64,000 nucleotides of DNA. Source: DYMC01 sp035406705. Lineage in GTDB: Bacteria; Verrucomicrobiota; Lentisphaeria; Victivallales; GWF2-50-93. The translations under genes were made by a program, and so were the position numbers. Positions 45,168 to 54,552 of this stretch are shown piece after piece. The stretch lies in contig CAYRRM010000001.1 of the NCBI GenBank assembly GCA_964426675.1, positions 169,936 through 233,935 on the forward strand. The letters run 5' to 3'. The notes beneath the pieces are model-generated. The model worked only from the letters and a program-made list of their open reading frames with translations, did no database searches and was not told the DNA's origin. How positions within the stretch are numbered: the stretch's first letter is position 1; every line of letters starts with the position of its first letter.

Positions 45168-45401
45168 ATGAATATGAAAATTAATCAAAGAGAGAATGAT
45201 TCAATTGAAATGCTATCAAAGACAGTTATAAGGGGAGAAGCCTTGCGAGAGCATTTCTGTGCTTTTTGCAGAAGAGCTGGAGTGCCAGTTAATGATTGTT
45301 ATATTTCTGAATTGGAAATAGGCGGTGTTGATGATAAAACCGGAGACATTATATGTAAATATTGTTTAAATCTGATAAGAAAACTTGGAGTGTTAAAATG
45401 A
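45168..45401 (+). CDS. Small zinc-ribbon-like protein in the mraZ operon
   Basis: A 77-residue protein of unknown family. Two cysteine pairs, CAFC (about residue 32) and CKYC (about 66), with a further Cys between them, suggest a zinc knuckle or ribbon, perhaps binding nucleic acid or a partner protein. It has a very strong GGAGG ribosome site. It starts 29 bases after mraZ and its stop overlaps the next start (ATGA), so the three genes should be one operon. Confidence 0.75.
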   Translation: MNMKINQRENDSIEMLSKTVIRGEALREHFCAFCRRAGVPVNDCYISELEIGGVDDKTGDIICKYCLNLIRKLGVLK

Positions 45402-45733
45402 AAAAAGTTTATATTGAACATAAAGTAATCTATTTTTTACTTTTTTCACTTTTTATTTATTTTTTCACTTATTTTCTTTTTGCGAGTGGGGAAACGCTTT
45501 TTTTCAGAATAAAATCTGGAGATATTTCAGATAAAAAATTAGAAACCGTAAATTTACTTTCTGATGTTATTTTATCTGAAATGCCTCTTGAAAATCGAGA
45601 AAAATTGGATGATTTACCCTCTCAAGACTTTATTTTTATTTCATCTTATGAATCAAAACTTTTGCCCCATAATTCTACAGAGAAAGATGTTTTGATCAGG
45701 CGTTTTACTCCTCTTTCAATTTTATTATTCTAA
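45398..45733 (+). CDS. Small membrane-anchored protein in the mraZ operon
   Basis: A 111-residue protein with a single strong membrane segment (about residues 9-30, IYFLLFSLFIYFFTYFLF) and an extracytoplasmic part of about 80 polar residues. ATG 45398 was chosen because it gives a four-base overlap with the gene before and has a GGAG site; an upstream ATG at 45362 is inside that gene. Its place after mraZ is where small membrane division proteins such as FtsL occur in other genomes, but I see no coiled coil or sequence likeness to FtsL. Confidence 0.7.
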   Translation: MKKVYIEHKVIYFLLFSLFIYFFTYFLFASGETLFFRIKSGDISDKKLETVNLLSDVILSEMPLENREKLDDLPSQDFIFISSYESKLLPHNSTEKDVLIRRFTPLSILLF

Positions 45734-45783
45734 ATTTTTAGAATTTATTTAGACAATTTATTCGAAGTAAGGGAGAATATGTA

Positions 45784-46710
45784 ATGACAGAGAAAATAGC
45801 AGGATTTGTTGATTTACAGGTCAATGGTTTAAAGGGAGTTGATTTTTCCAGCGAGAAATTAACGCGTGATGCAGTTGTTTTTTTGTGTGAAGAGTTGAGA
45901 AGGAATAAAACTATAGCTTTTTTAGCAACTATAATTACATGTCCACATAAGTTGTTATTAAGGAATATTGAATTAATATCATCTGCCTTTAAATACGAGA
46001 TAGTTCGTAAAACATTGTTGGGATTCCATCTTGAAGGGCCTTTTATTTCAAAAGTTGACGGTGCTCGTGGAGCTCATAATCCAGATTATGTATCTGAAAA
46101 TAGAATTTCCTGGTTGAATGAAGTAGTAAAATCTTCTCAGGGAAAAATAAAGATAATCACAGTATCTGCAGAACAAAAGGGAATTTGCAGATTTATAAAG
46201 GCGGCAAGGAGGATGAATATTATTATTTCTTTAGGACATCAGATGGCGGATAGGAAAGATATTCAATCTGCTGTTGAGGCTGGGGCAAATCTTCTTACCC
46301 ATTTCGGTAATGGATTACCTAAATTAATTGATCGTTTTGAAAATCCATTATGGCCATCTCTGGCAGAAGAACGACTTAAAACAATGATTATTCCAGATGG
46401 TCATCATATTCCATCAGATTTAATCAAGGTTGTGCTTCGTGTAAAGGGTATAAACAATGTTATTGCAGTAAGTGATGCTTCATCTATGGCTTTAATGCCT
46501 CCTGGAGATTATTATTCTATGGGCAATAAGATAAGGATAGAAAGAAGTGGCAAATTATTTAATCCCGATACCGGATATTTAGTTGGTTCTTGGGCTACAT
46601 TAAAAGAATGTTCAGAATATTTAAAGAAGCTTAACTTTATTAATGAAGATATGATATTAAAAATGTGTTATTATAATCCATTAAAATTATTAGGGATAAG
46701 AAAATTGTAA
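45784..46710 (+). CDS. nagA: N-acetylglucosamine-6-phosphate deacetylase-like amidohydrolase
   Basis: A 308-residue member of the NagA branch of the amidohydrolases, which removes acetate from GlcNAc-6-phosphate. Seen motifs: FVDLQVNG (a Q-x-N form like the Escherichia coli enzyme instead of H-x-H), GFHLEGPFIS followed by GAHN, the metal His in SLGHQ and THFGN, PDGHH and the catalytic Asp in AVSDAS. It lacks the small N-terminal beta-sandwich of classic NagA, making it about 70 residues shorter. It follows the mraZ operon by 50 bases and may be part of it, which would link cell-wall amino-sugar recycling to that unit. Confidence 0.82.
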   Translation: MTEKIAGFVDLQVNGLKGVDFSSEKLTRDAVVFLCEELRRNKTIAFLATIITCPHKLLLRNIELISSAFKYEIVRKTLLGFHLEGPFISKVDGARGAHNPDYVSENRISWLNEVVKSSQGKIKIITVSAEQKGICRFIKAARRMNIIISLGHQMADRKDIQSAVEAGANLLTHFGNGLPKLIDRFENPLWPSLAEERLKTMIIPDGHHIPSDLIKVVLRVKGINNVIAVSDASSMALMPPGDYYSMGNKIRIERSGKLFNPDTGYLVGSWATLKECSEYLKKLNFINEDMILKMCYYNPLKLLGIRKL

Positions 46711-46714
46711 TGAT

Positions 46715-48952
46715 TTAGTTATTGTGGAGGTCAGTTATATCTGTGATGGTAAATATTTCTGCCTTTTTTCCTTCCCATGAGCACGGTTCTGCCATTAGAA
46801 AGGCTTTGCCTGTTTTTCCATTTTTTCGAATTATAGAGATTTCACCATTTTTATTATTCAATATTTTCTCAGGACAAGTGTTTCCCAGGATATTTTTAAT
46901 TTTTTCTCCAAAGAATATTTCTGAAGTTTTATTTATGAAAACAACTGTTTTTTGTTCATCTACGACCATAATGCCAACATCTGTGTAGGATAAAAGATTA
47001 TTAAATTTTGTTAACTGATGGAGTAGATTGCGTTCGGTATTTTCCGCTTTTGAAGTTTGCATATAGAGAGAAACTATATTTGCCATTGATATCAGGTAAT
47101 TTGCTTCTTCAATAGTCCAATTTCTGTGGTCTCCCGTATGTTCACAGCAAATAATTCCAAGAGGTTCTTTTCCCAGGGTGATCAGACAATCCATCATAGA
47201 TCTTATGCCTTTTGGTATGAGATATGAGCTTAGTAAATCTATTGTTCCTGGATCGGTGTGTGCGTTGTCTGCACTAACCAATTTATCGTGAAGTATTGTT
47301 TCGAAATATCCTGGATAATCTTTTACAATGAGTTCTTCTGAACTATTATCAAACCTACTTTTATTGGCATTGTATTGGTATGCACAGGATAATTTTGTTT
47401 TATCCGTATTAAAAAACCATATGCTAGCATATGTTATCTTTAGAGTAGTTGATAATTCTATAAGTAAATCTTTTAAAAATTTATCGAGAGGTCGCGTTAG
47501 AATATTAGCAGCATCGGTGAATTTGACAAGGGATTTGTTTTGATTTAGTAACAGGTTTCTGCTTCTTGTCAATTCGATTTCTGCCTTTTTACGGGCATTA
47601 ATATTTCGCATAATATGGATTACTTGCTCAACATTGCCTTTTTGATCTTTTACAGGATAAAAACTACAATCAAAATAGGAGTTTAATTGGTTCAAGAATA
47701 TCTCAATATTCCGTTTTAATCCATCTTCAAAAACGTTTTTGCATGGGCATGAATCTGGTTGGGAATCAACACCATGTATAATTTTAAAACATTTTGCTCC
47801 ATCAACAAACTCCCCATAAAAATTCTTCTTTAATGCAGTATTAGAGAATAGGATATTGTAAGATTTATCAATTACAAACACCATATCATCGAAGGCATCA
47901 AAAGTCCTCTGCCATCTTTCATAGGAGAGTTTTAATTCTCTATTTTTCTGCTGAATTTCTGTAAGATCTATAACAGAGCCGATTAATCCTATTACTTCTC
48001 CTTTTTTATTTTTGTAGACAGTTTTGTAAAAAATAACATTTTTGATTTCTCCTGTTCTTGATATTACTTTCCAGTTGTAAGTTTGAATACCTGGCTTTTC
48101 AAAAAGTTCTTGATCTTTTTTATGGTATTCTTCAGCAATTTCCTTTGGAGCAATATCATAAACAGTTTTTCCTATGATCTGGTCTTTTCTGAAGCCAATA
48201 AGTTTTTCAAATGCAGAATTACAGCCGATATATCTTCCCTGCTTATTCTTATAGAAAATAGGTACTGGAACTATTTCAAGGAGAGTTTCAGAAAAGTGCA
48301 TTTGTTCCTGGAGTTGCATTGAAATCAATTCTTCTTCTGATATATCGTGGAAAGATATCAAAAGATAATCTCTATCGCAAATATTTATTTGATTTAATGT
48401 TGCGGAGACTTTTACGGGTATGGAATTTTTTCTTTTTAGATAAGTTATAAAGGTTATTGATTTTTTTGTAGTAAAGAGGTTTTTTTCTTTTTTATCGAGG
48501 AGGACTTTTATGTTATTATTAGGAGTGTCTTCAATTTCTTCAGCAGATAATTTCAATATTTCATTTTCTTCAAAGCCTGTTAATTTTAAAAGTGAGTGAT
48601 TGAATTCGGTTATTTTTCCATTTTCTTTGTCTATCAGGATTAATGCGTCTGTAGCAGAATCAAATATAGCTCTGTACCGTTCTTCTGATTTTCGGATAGC
48701 GTCAAGAAGACGTGATTCATTTTCGTTTTTAGATTTTAGTATTTCTGCAAAAAGAGAAAGCTTTTTATGTAGAAACAAGTATGAGATGGTTACAACAATG
48801 GATATAACAAGGTGAATTATAAATGCATAGAGTTTAGGATTATCTTTCAGTATAGTCTTGTCTATAAAGCAAACGGATGAGGTGATGATCATCATAAAAA
48901 CAAATATAGATAACCCACGCAACCATAATGAATTGTTATTTTCTTTTTTCAT
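46715..48952 (-). CDS. Membrane protein with four PAS domains and a GAF domain
   Basis: A 745-residue sensory protein. Two membrane segments lie at about residues 12-30 and 41-61. Then come PAS domains at about 88-205, 215-335 and 345-455, a GAF domain at about 480-640 and a last PAS at about 655-740. The third PAS has the Cys motif CFKIIHGVDSQPDSCPC seen in some PAS proteins that bind a ligand or metal. No histidine kinase, GGDEF, EAL or other output domain follows; the gene ends four bases from nagA on the other strand. It may be a shortened kinase or may signal by protein contact. No frameshift is obvious at the 3' end. Confidence 0.85.
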   Translation of the reverse strand: MKKENNNSLWLRGLSIFVFMMIITSSVCFIDKTILKDNPKLYAFIIHLVISIVVTISYLFLHKKLSLFAEILKSKNENESRLLDAIRKSEERYRAIFDSATDALILIDKENGKITEFNHSLLKLTGFEENEILKLSAEEIEDTPNNNIKVLLDKKEKNLFTTKKSITFITYLKRKNSIPVKVSATLNQINICDRDYLLISFHDISEEELISMQLQEQMHFSETLLEIVPVPIFYKNKQGRYIGCNSAFEKLIGFRKDQIIGKTVYDIAPKEIAEEYHKKDQELFEKPGIQTYNWKVISRTGEIKNVIFYKTVYKNKKGEVIGLIGSVIDLTEIQQKNRELKLSYERWQRTFDAFDDMVFVIDKSYNILFSNTALKKNFYGEFVDGAKCFKIIHGVDSQPDSCPCKNVFEDGLKRNIEIFLNQLNSYFDCSFYPVKDQKGNVEQVIHIMRNINARKKAEIELTRSRNLLLNQNKSLVKFTDAANILTRPLDKFLKDLLIELSTTLKITYASIWFFNTDKTKLSCAYQYNANKSRFDNSSEELIVKDYPGYFETILHDKLVSADNAHTDPGTIDLLSSYLIPKGIRSMMDCLITLGKEPLGIICCEHTGDHRNWTIEEANYLISMANIVSLYMQTSKAENTERNLLHQLTKFNNLLSYTDVGIMVVDEQKTVVFINKTSEIFFGEKIKNILGNTCPEKILNNKNGEISIIRKNGKTGKAFLMAEPCSWEGKKAEIFTITDITDLHNN

Positions 48953-49160
48953 TATTTGAAATCTCAGAAAAATTTATTTTCTCTTTAAGATTTTCTTGGT
49001 ATTGGTAAAAAAATTACCCTCCTAAAAAGACTATTCTAGTATTAGATTACACTTTGAAAAAGAAAAGTCAAATAAATCTATAACTTTTTTACGTGCTTAT
49101 AGTTATATTATCAATTTTATACGTTTGTATAAGAGGAGGTAACGGTGTTTGAAGTTGGTT

Positions 49161-50297
49161 CTATTTTTTTATAATGCCAATTGCATATTTATACTCTTCA
49201 GAAATCATATCTTCAACGGTTTGAAATTTTAAATTTTGAGGAAGTACAGAATAAGTATAAGTTTCAATTTCAAAAGTTGTATTTGTTATTTTTTTAAGTG
49301 CAGGCAAGTCTGTTAATTTGATTAGAGTATTTTTGGCAGCTCTGATACTTTTTGTTTTATTAGATTCAAAAAATATTGGTAAATGATAATGAGACAATAA
49401 TTCTCCCCTTATCTTATCTTTATCTATTTTATCTATGATATGTGGTAAATCTTCTTCTCTTAGTATTAGGTGATTTTTATCGTAAATAAATGTTTGGTGG
49501 AGATAAACATTATCTGCGAATTTCGCAAGTTCCTGTTTTGCCTCTGGTATTTTAGCTTTCAATGCAGCACTAAGTTGTATTTTCCCTATAGGAATATTAA
49601 ATTCTTCTAAGGTATTTAAGTCTTTTATGGGATTAGTTTTCAGTACTTCTGCGTGTGCACAGTCGTAACAGACGCCGATGAAGTCATTTTGATTTTTTAA
49701 GTAATGATTTTTGAAATCAATGAACTGTTGTGCTTTTTCCCATATACAATCTGGTTCAAACTCAACTGCAAGGATAATTTTCTTCTTTTTTCTTTGCAGG
49801 ATATTGTTAAGGTGCCTGTTCATTGCTGTAAGTTTTTTTGAGATTTCCGCGAGATCATCGTTTTTTATGAATTTCTGGTATCCTCCAGGGACAGTGCTTA
49901 TACTTCCAGTAATACCAGATGGTAAAATTTCAGAGAGGAGCTCTGCGACCTTTATTGTGTACTGTAATCTTTCATCACTTCTCCAGTCAGGTATGTAAAC
50001 ATTTTCCTTAATGCTTTTATTGTGAAAAGCGGCATAAGGGAATGCGTTAATAGTAGTAACATATAGGTTATTTTCATCTAATGTTTTTCGGAGTAAATTT
50101 ATTTTGTGCATGTCAGAGAATTGTTTTATTTTCTCTGCATTGATCCATAGTCCTACAGCAAATTCTTCATTTTCCGGGAAGTTAATTTTATTTCGTATTT
50201 TTGAGATTAATTTAATGAAATGTGGTGAAATTGGATTAGAATCATTTTCATCAAGGACATTAAAGCAATAACAAAGATGGTTAGATGAAATTTTCAT
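49161..50297 (-). CDS. eboE: EboE-like sugar phosphate isomerase/epimerase-type TIM barrel
   Basis: A 378-residue TIM-barrel protein resembling EboE of the Ebo metabolite-traffic system. Family-like segments are HLCYCFNVLDE at the start, NAFPYAAFH, VYIPDWRSDERLQYTIKVAELL, VEFEPDCIW and GVCYDCAHAEV, the last two likely holding metal ligands. Ebo proteins are known to help move a metabolite precursor toward the periplasm in cyanobacteria and others; enzyme activities are mostly untested. It overlaps eboD by four bases. One palindrome copy is at 49515-49527. Confidence 0.8.
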   Translation of the reverse strand: MKISSNHLCYCFNVLDENDSNPISPHFIKLISKIRNKINFPENEEFAVGLWINAEKIKQFSDMHKINLLRKTLDENNLYVTTINAFPYAAFHNKSIKENVYIPDWRSDERLQYTIKVAELLSEILPSGITGSISTVPGGYQKFIKNDDLAEISKKLTAMNRHLNNILQRKKKKIILAVEFEPDCIWEKAQQFIDFKNHYLKNQNDFIGVCYDCAHAEVLKTNPIKDLNTLEEFNIPIGKIQLSAALKAKIPEAKQELAKFADNVYLHQTFIYDKNHLILREEDLPHIIDKIDKDKIRGELLSHYHLPIFFESNKTKSIRAAKNTLIKLTDLPALKKITNTTFEIETYTYSVLPQNLKFQTVEDMISEEYKYAIGIIKK

Positions 50298-51445
50298 TGG
50301 TTGGAGATATTCTTGAGGGCGTTGAATCCTTCTAAAATTAGATTACTTTCTATGTGATTAATTTCTATTTTTTTCCCAATGCCATTCGGCAGAGTTATGC
50401 ACAATTTGCCTCCAAGGTGTTCTCTGAATTCATCGAGTCCGGAGAGTATTTCTGGGATTTTTTTGTTTTCTATGAGAATTTTATCCCATATAGGAAGTTT
50501 ACAGGAAATTAGGAGTTGAATAATTTCATTAAATTCTTCTTTTGAGATTAGTTTTAATTTCATTGCAGTGAAGGAGTCAGATGCCATTCCAATGGCAACT
50601 GCTTCACCATGTCTAATCTTTCCTTTTGAGAGAGTTTCGAGTTTATGAGCGAGCCAGTGCCCAAAATCAAGTGGACGGGAATTGCCTTTTTCGAAGGGAT
50701 CCCCACCCTTTGCAATATGCTCAGAGTGAATCTTAGCAGAATTCATTACTAAATATTTATAGACATCCTGGTCGCCACTTGCGATTTTTGCAGAATTTTC
50801 TTTTAAGTATTTGAAAAAAGAAGCATCTTTTATTATTGCGACCTTTATAGCTTCTGCCGCTCCTGAAATTTTTTCTCGCAAGGGGAGTGAATTTATGAAG
50901 TCAAAATCATTTATAACAGCATAGGGGGGATAAAATGTTCCAACAAAATTTTTTATTCCAAATAGATTTATACTATTTTTCACTCCAAGTCCAGAATCGC
51001 ATTGTGAAACAACGGTAGTTGGGAATCTTATTTGCCGTATTCCTCTGTGTGATATAGATGCAGCGAAGCAAACTGTATCGAGAAAGGCTCCTCCACCAAT
51101 AGCGATCACGTAGGAATGTCTGCATATCCTATTTTTACTTAGGATGTTACATATTTTTAGTGCCTGTTCAATATTTTTATTTTTTTCACCAGATGGCATA
51201 ATAATTGGTGTTGAAGTAAGTTCTGGATTTGTCAATTTTGCGAGGATTAAAGCAATTTTATGGATTTTATCTGGAAAAGAAAAAGAGACTTTATCTTCTA
51301 CAAAAATGATGGCTTTTGAGTGGTTTTGGTCGTTAGAGAATAATTTTTCATATAATTCGAATGATGCAGTAATATTACTGCCAAAAAAAACATTGAATGA
51401 GTAATTTACAGAGAAATCAAGAGATAACTTCGAGATATTTTCCAT
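50294..51445 (-). CDS. eboD: EboD-like 3-dehydroquinate synthase family protein
   Basis: A 383-residue dehydroquinate synthase-fold protein. IAIGGGAFLDTVCFAAS binds NAD, and the zinc ligands are expected at GAAEAIK, DFGHWLAHKLE and RHGEAVAIGM. GVKNSINLFGIKNFVGTFYPPYAVINDF fits the EboD branch, as does its four-base overlap with eboE; canonical AroB enzymes are usually shorter and lie elsewhere. It could cyclise a sugar phosphate other than the shikimate precursor. It starts 11 bases after dut. Confidence 0.82.
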   Translation of the reverse strand: MENISKLSLDFSVNYSFNVFFGSNITASFELYEKLFSNDQNHSKAIIFVEDKVSFSFPDKIHKIALILAKLTNPELTSTPIIMPSGEKNKNIEQALKICNILSKNRICRHSYVIAIGGGAFLDTVCFAASISHRGIRQIRFPTTVVSQCDSGLGVKNSINLFGIKNFVGTFYPPYAVINDFDFINSLPLREKISGAAEAIKVAIIKDASFFKYLKENSAKIASGDQDVYKYLVMNSAKIHSEHIAKGGDPFEKGNSRPLDFGHWLAHKLETLSKGKIRHGEAVAIGMASDSFTAMKLKLISKEEFNEIIQLLISCKLPIWDKILIENKKIPEILSGLDEFREHLGGKLCITLPNGIGKKIEINHIESNLILEGFNALKNISNQ

Positions 51446-51456
51446 AAGTAAAAAAA

Positions 51457-51897
51457 TTAAGCTTTTCCTGTACTTCCGAAACCACCTGTTCCTCTTTTGG
51501 TTTCAGATAATTCATTCGCAATTTCTATCTCAACTTCCGGGAGTTTATTAATCACAAGTTGGGCTATTCTATCTCCTCTTTTTACATGATATGGTTTTTT
51601 GCCACAATTCATTACTATTACAGCCACTTCTCCTCTATACCCGGCGTCTATTGTTCCGGGGCTATTTAGGACGGTTATTGCGTGTTTTATGGCAAGTCCA
51701 CTTCGTGGGCGTACTTGCCCTTCATAACCTGGAGGAATTTCCATAAAAATTCCTGTAGGTATAAGGTGAGGTTCTGAAGGTTTTAATTCTATATCTATTC
51801 TTGAGCATAAATCAAATGCGGCGTCATCATGGTGAGCTTTTTTTGGTGTTAGGTCATTACAATCTTCCATCATTTTAATTTTTACTTTTACCTGCAT
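51457..51897 (-). CDS. dut: Deoxyuridine 5'-triphosphate nucleotidohydrolase
   Basis: Hydrolyses dUTP to dUMP, keeping uracil out of DNA and feeding thymidylate synthesis. All five trimeric dUTPase motifs are present: DDAAFDL, RPRSGLA, GTIDAGYRGE, RGDRIAQLV and RGTGGFGSTG. Length 146 is normal. It lies between the sulfatase and eboD on the same strand, so it may share their transcript by position only. Confidence 0.97.
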   Translation of the reverse strand: MQVKVKIKMMEDCNDLTPKKAHHDDAAFDLCSRIDIELKPSEPHLIPTGIFMEIPPGYEGQVRPRSGLAIKHAITVLNSPGTIDAGYRGEVAVIVMNCGKKPYHVKRGDRIAQLVINKLPEVEIEIANELSETKRGTGGFGSTGKA

Positions 51898-51920
51898 TTT
51901 TGTTCCATTTTTTGTTTTTT

Positions 51921-53363
51921 TTAGTGCATAACTTCATTAGGTCTCTTTCGTGAATGAAATCCGGGCCAGCAATTTGGGCGAATTTCATTTATACTTAAAG
52001 ATTTTAGATAAGGGGATAGTTTAGAATTCTTAACTCCTTTTTGTTTTGTATTCTTGAGATGTTCAATGAGGAGTTTTCTCATTCTTTCAAGTATTGTATT
52101 ATATGATTTGTTATGCGATAGATTGGATTGTTCGTAAGGGTCATTTTTAAGATCAAAGAGGAGTTCTCCTCCCCCCATTCCTGTCCATAAAAATTTGTAA
52201 TTATTTTCGATTATGCAATGAAGGTGGCCGCAACTTCCAAAGAAGAGATTTCTTATTTTTTTTCCTCTTAATTGGCTGAAGAGACTAATTCCGTCTATCT
52301 TCAAATTTTTTGGTGCTTTTATATCTACGGCATCGAGGCAGGTTGGTAGGATATCTGCAAGGGAAGCGATGCTTTCGCATTTTGTGCCTCTTAGTGATTC
52401 ATCGATTAAACCTTTTGCTGGGAGGATAATCATTGGTATATGAGCTGAACCTTCGAAAAATACTTGTTTTGCAGCAAGGTGATGGTCTCCTAACATTTCT
52501 CCATGGTCTGAAGTGAAAATTATTGTAGTATTGTCGAGAATATTTAATTCTCTCATTCTTGCAAAGAGAATTCCAAGATTATAATCAATTTGTGTAATAC
52601 AGGCATAATATGCGCGTTTTGCATCCGCAAGTTGTTTTTGTGTTAATCTTTCGGCGAAGCCAAGATATCGGGAAGACTCAATATAACCCGGACATATTTT
52701 TTCTGGATTTTCAGACCAGTCTCCATATATTGGAGGAGGGACTTCAGTATTCTGGTATAGTAGCCAATAGTTAAGACATGGATCAAATGGTGGATGTGGT
52801 TTTGAAAAACTTGTCCATAGAAAGAACGGTCTTGATTCATCACGAGTTTCAAGGAAATCAATGGAACGATCGACTATCCAATGGGTCAAACTGTGAGTTT
52901 CATCAACTGTTGAAATTGCAACTTCCATCTCATTCTGACCAAGTCCATGATTTGAAGGTACGCCTGCTTCAGGATATTTTTCAATCTGCCTATAGTAATC
53001 TTCCAGAATTTCCATATGTTCAAAACCGTAATTTTTACGGTTTGGATTAAAATGCATTTTTCCTTGAGCTCGCGTTTGCATTCCAGCTGCTGTTAGAATT
53101 CCAGGTAAGCTTAAAGAACTATTGATTGGTGATGGTCTTCCATAATTTAGCGTGAAGTCATTAGTATATCCGTATTGTCCGTTCATTATTGTTGCTCTTG
53201 CCGGTATACATACGGGTGCATCTGTATAAGTTCTTGTGAATGTGATTCCTCTATCAACAAGCCAATTTAAGTGTGGTGTGTTAATATTTTTGTTTCCAAG
53301 TGCGGCAATGGTATCAAATCTTTGTTGGTCTGTTGTAATCAATAGGATATTTGTTCCATTCAT
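51921..53363 (-). CDS. Formylglycine-type sulfatase-family protein
   Basis: A 480-residue member of the alkaline phosphatase/sulfatase superfamily. The N-terminus NILLITTDQQRFD carries the metal-binding Asp pair. CIPARATIMNGQYG is the C-x-P-x-R site where Cys is turned into formylglycine, and TSDHGEMLGDHHLAAK is the second metal site. No signal peptide is visible, so it may be cytosolic. Its modifying enzyme is not in the window. Substrate unknown. A phosphatase-superfamily member, EboF, is part of some Ebo clusters; this one sits beside eboD-eboE but belongs to the sulfatase branch. Confidence 0.9.
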   Translation of the reverse strand: MNGTNILLITTDQQRFDTIAALGNKNINTPHLNWLVDRGITFTRTYTDAPVCIPARATIMNGQYGYTNDFTLNYGRPSPINSSLSLPGILTAAGMQTRAQGKMHFNPNRKNYGFEHMEILEDYYRQIEKYPEAGVPSNHGLGQNEMEVAISTVDETHSLTHWIVDRSIDFLETRDESRPFFLWTSFSKPHPPFDPCLNYWLLYQNTEVPPPIYGDWSENPEKICPGYIESSRYLGFAERLTQKQLADAKRAYYACITQIDYNLGILFARMRELNILDNTTIIFTSDHGEMLGDHHLAAKQVFFEGSAHIPMIILPAKGLIDESLRGTKCESIASLADILPTCLDAVDIKAPKNLKIDGISLFSQLRGKKIRNLFFGSCGHLHCIIENNYKFLWTGMGGGELLFDLKNDPYEQSNLSHNKSYNTILERMRKLLIEHLKNTKQKGVKNSKLSPYLKSLSINEIRPNCWPGFHSRKRPNEVMH

Positions 53364-53524
53364 TTTTTTGAGTTCCGTTTTGATTTTTTTGATTAGTAAG
53401 ATAACATATTCTTTTAATTAATCAATATTTTAGTAGACTTGAAAAAGAATAGAATGATAATATAATTAACTCCTTATTGTTAGTTATATTTTATATTGCC
53501 AAAATATATTTTAAGAGTTCTTTC

Positions 53525-54547
53525 ATGTTGCAATATCTTTTCAAAAGGATTTTACTTGCTCTTTTAACGCTTCTTGTAATATTATTTGTTTCATATCTTT
53601 TAATCAGATTGGCTCCAGGCGATCCTACAAGGAGTTCTTTTTTGGGAGAAGGTGGAGAGGCATCTTCAAATTTATCAGGAGATAAGGCGGCATTTACAGT
53701 GAATAAATCTCTACGCGAGAAATTACATTTGGACAAAAATCCTATCTTGGGTTTTCTTTATTGGATGAAAGGGGTAATTTTGAAATTTGATTTTGGTGAA
53801 TCTGCAACTGTTGATAGGGGTAGACCTGTTGTAAAGGTTATAATGGAACGGCTTCCAATCACATTGAAACTAAATATTATAGCTACTCTTTTGATATATT
53901 TTTTTGCTATTCCAATAGGTATACATTCAGCTGTCTTTTCTGATACGAAGATGGATAAGATCTTAACTTTCTTTTTATTTTTATTATATTCCTTGCCAGG
54001 GTTTTGGACAGCATTGATATTGCAGGCTCTTTTCTGCGATGGAGGATATTTCCCTGTTTTTCCTTTAAAATGGCAAAATATAGGTACTGAGTGGGGGAAA
54101 AGTATTTTTTTGATAATATTTGATGATTTGTTGCGATATGTTTTACCTGTTTTTTGCCTATCTTACGCTGGATTTGCCGGGCTTTCCCGTTTTGCCAGGA
54201 GTAGTATGCTTGAAGTGATAAAGAAAGATTATATAAAAACAGCGCGAGCAAAAGGTTTGCCAGAGAGAATTGTTATATTTAAACACGCTTTTCGAAATGC
54301 CTTAATCACTATGATAACGTTATTTGCTGGTTTACTTCCAGGACTTGTAGCTGGGAGTATATTCGTTGAGTATGTATTTAATATTCCAGGTATGGGTTAT
54401 TTATCAATGATGGCGCTTAGTAGCAGGGATATTCCATTGGTTATGGCGATTTTCGCATTTGGTAGTTTTTTAACTCTTGCAGGGATAATAATTTCGGATA
54501 TTCTTTATGTATTTGCCGACCCGAGAATTAATTTTGAACAAAGGTAA
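53525..54547 (+). CDS. Orphan peptide-type ABC permease (DppB/OppB family)
   Basis: A 340-residue inner-membrane permease. It shows YLFKRILLALLTLLVILFVSYLLIRLAPGDP at the start and the ATPase-contact EAA loop DYIKTARAKGLPERIVIFKHAFRNALI, ending with DILYVFADPRI. ATG 53525 was preferred over 53477 because family members begin just before the first membrane segment. No binding protein, second permease (OppC) or ATPase is adjacent; genes on both sides lie on the other strand. The rest of the transporter must be elsewhere, or this is a lone remnant. Confidence 0.9.
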   Translation: MLQYLFKRILLALLTLLVILFVSYLLIRLAPGDPTRSSFLGEGGEASSNLSGDKAAFTVNKSLREKLHLDKNPILGFLYWMKGVILKFDFGESATVDRGRPVVKVIMERLPITLKLNIIATLLIYFFAIPIGIHSAVFSDTKMDKILTFFLFLLYSLPGFWTALILQALFCDGGYFPVFPLKWQNIGTEWGKSIFLIIFDDLLRYVLPVFCLSYAGFAGLSRFARSSMLEVIKKDYIKTARAKGLPERIVIFKHAFRNALITMITLFAGLLPGLVAGSIFVEYVFNIPGMGYLSMMALSSRDIPLVMAIFAFGSFLTLAGIIISDILYVFADPRINFEQR

Positions 54548-54552
54548 AATCT

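Noticed and set aside
44668..45733. The mraZ-like operon as the start of a dcw (division and cell wall) cluster
   Set aside because: The genes after it are not RsmH, FtsL or FtsI, and murG at position 1 is over 44 kb away with unrelated genes between.
50294..51445. Assignment as AroB of the shikimate pathway
   Set aside because: Its coupling with an EboE-like gene and its EboD-type segments favour the Ebo branch; AroB genes are usually near other aromatic pathway genes.
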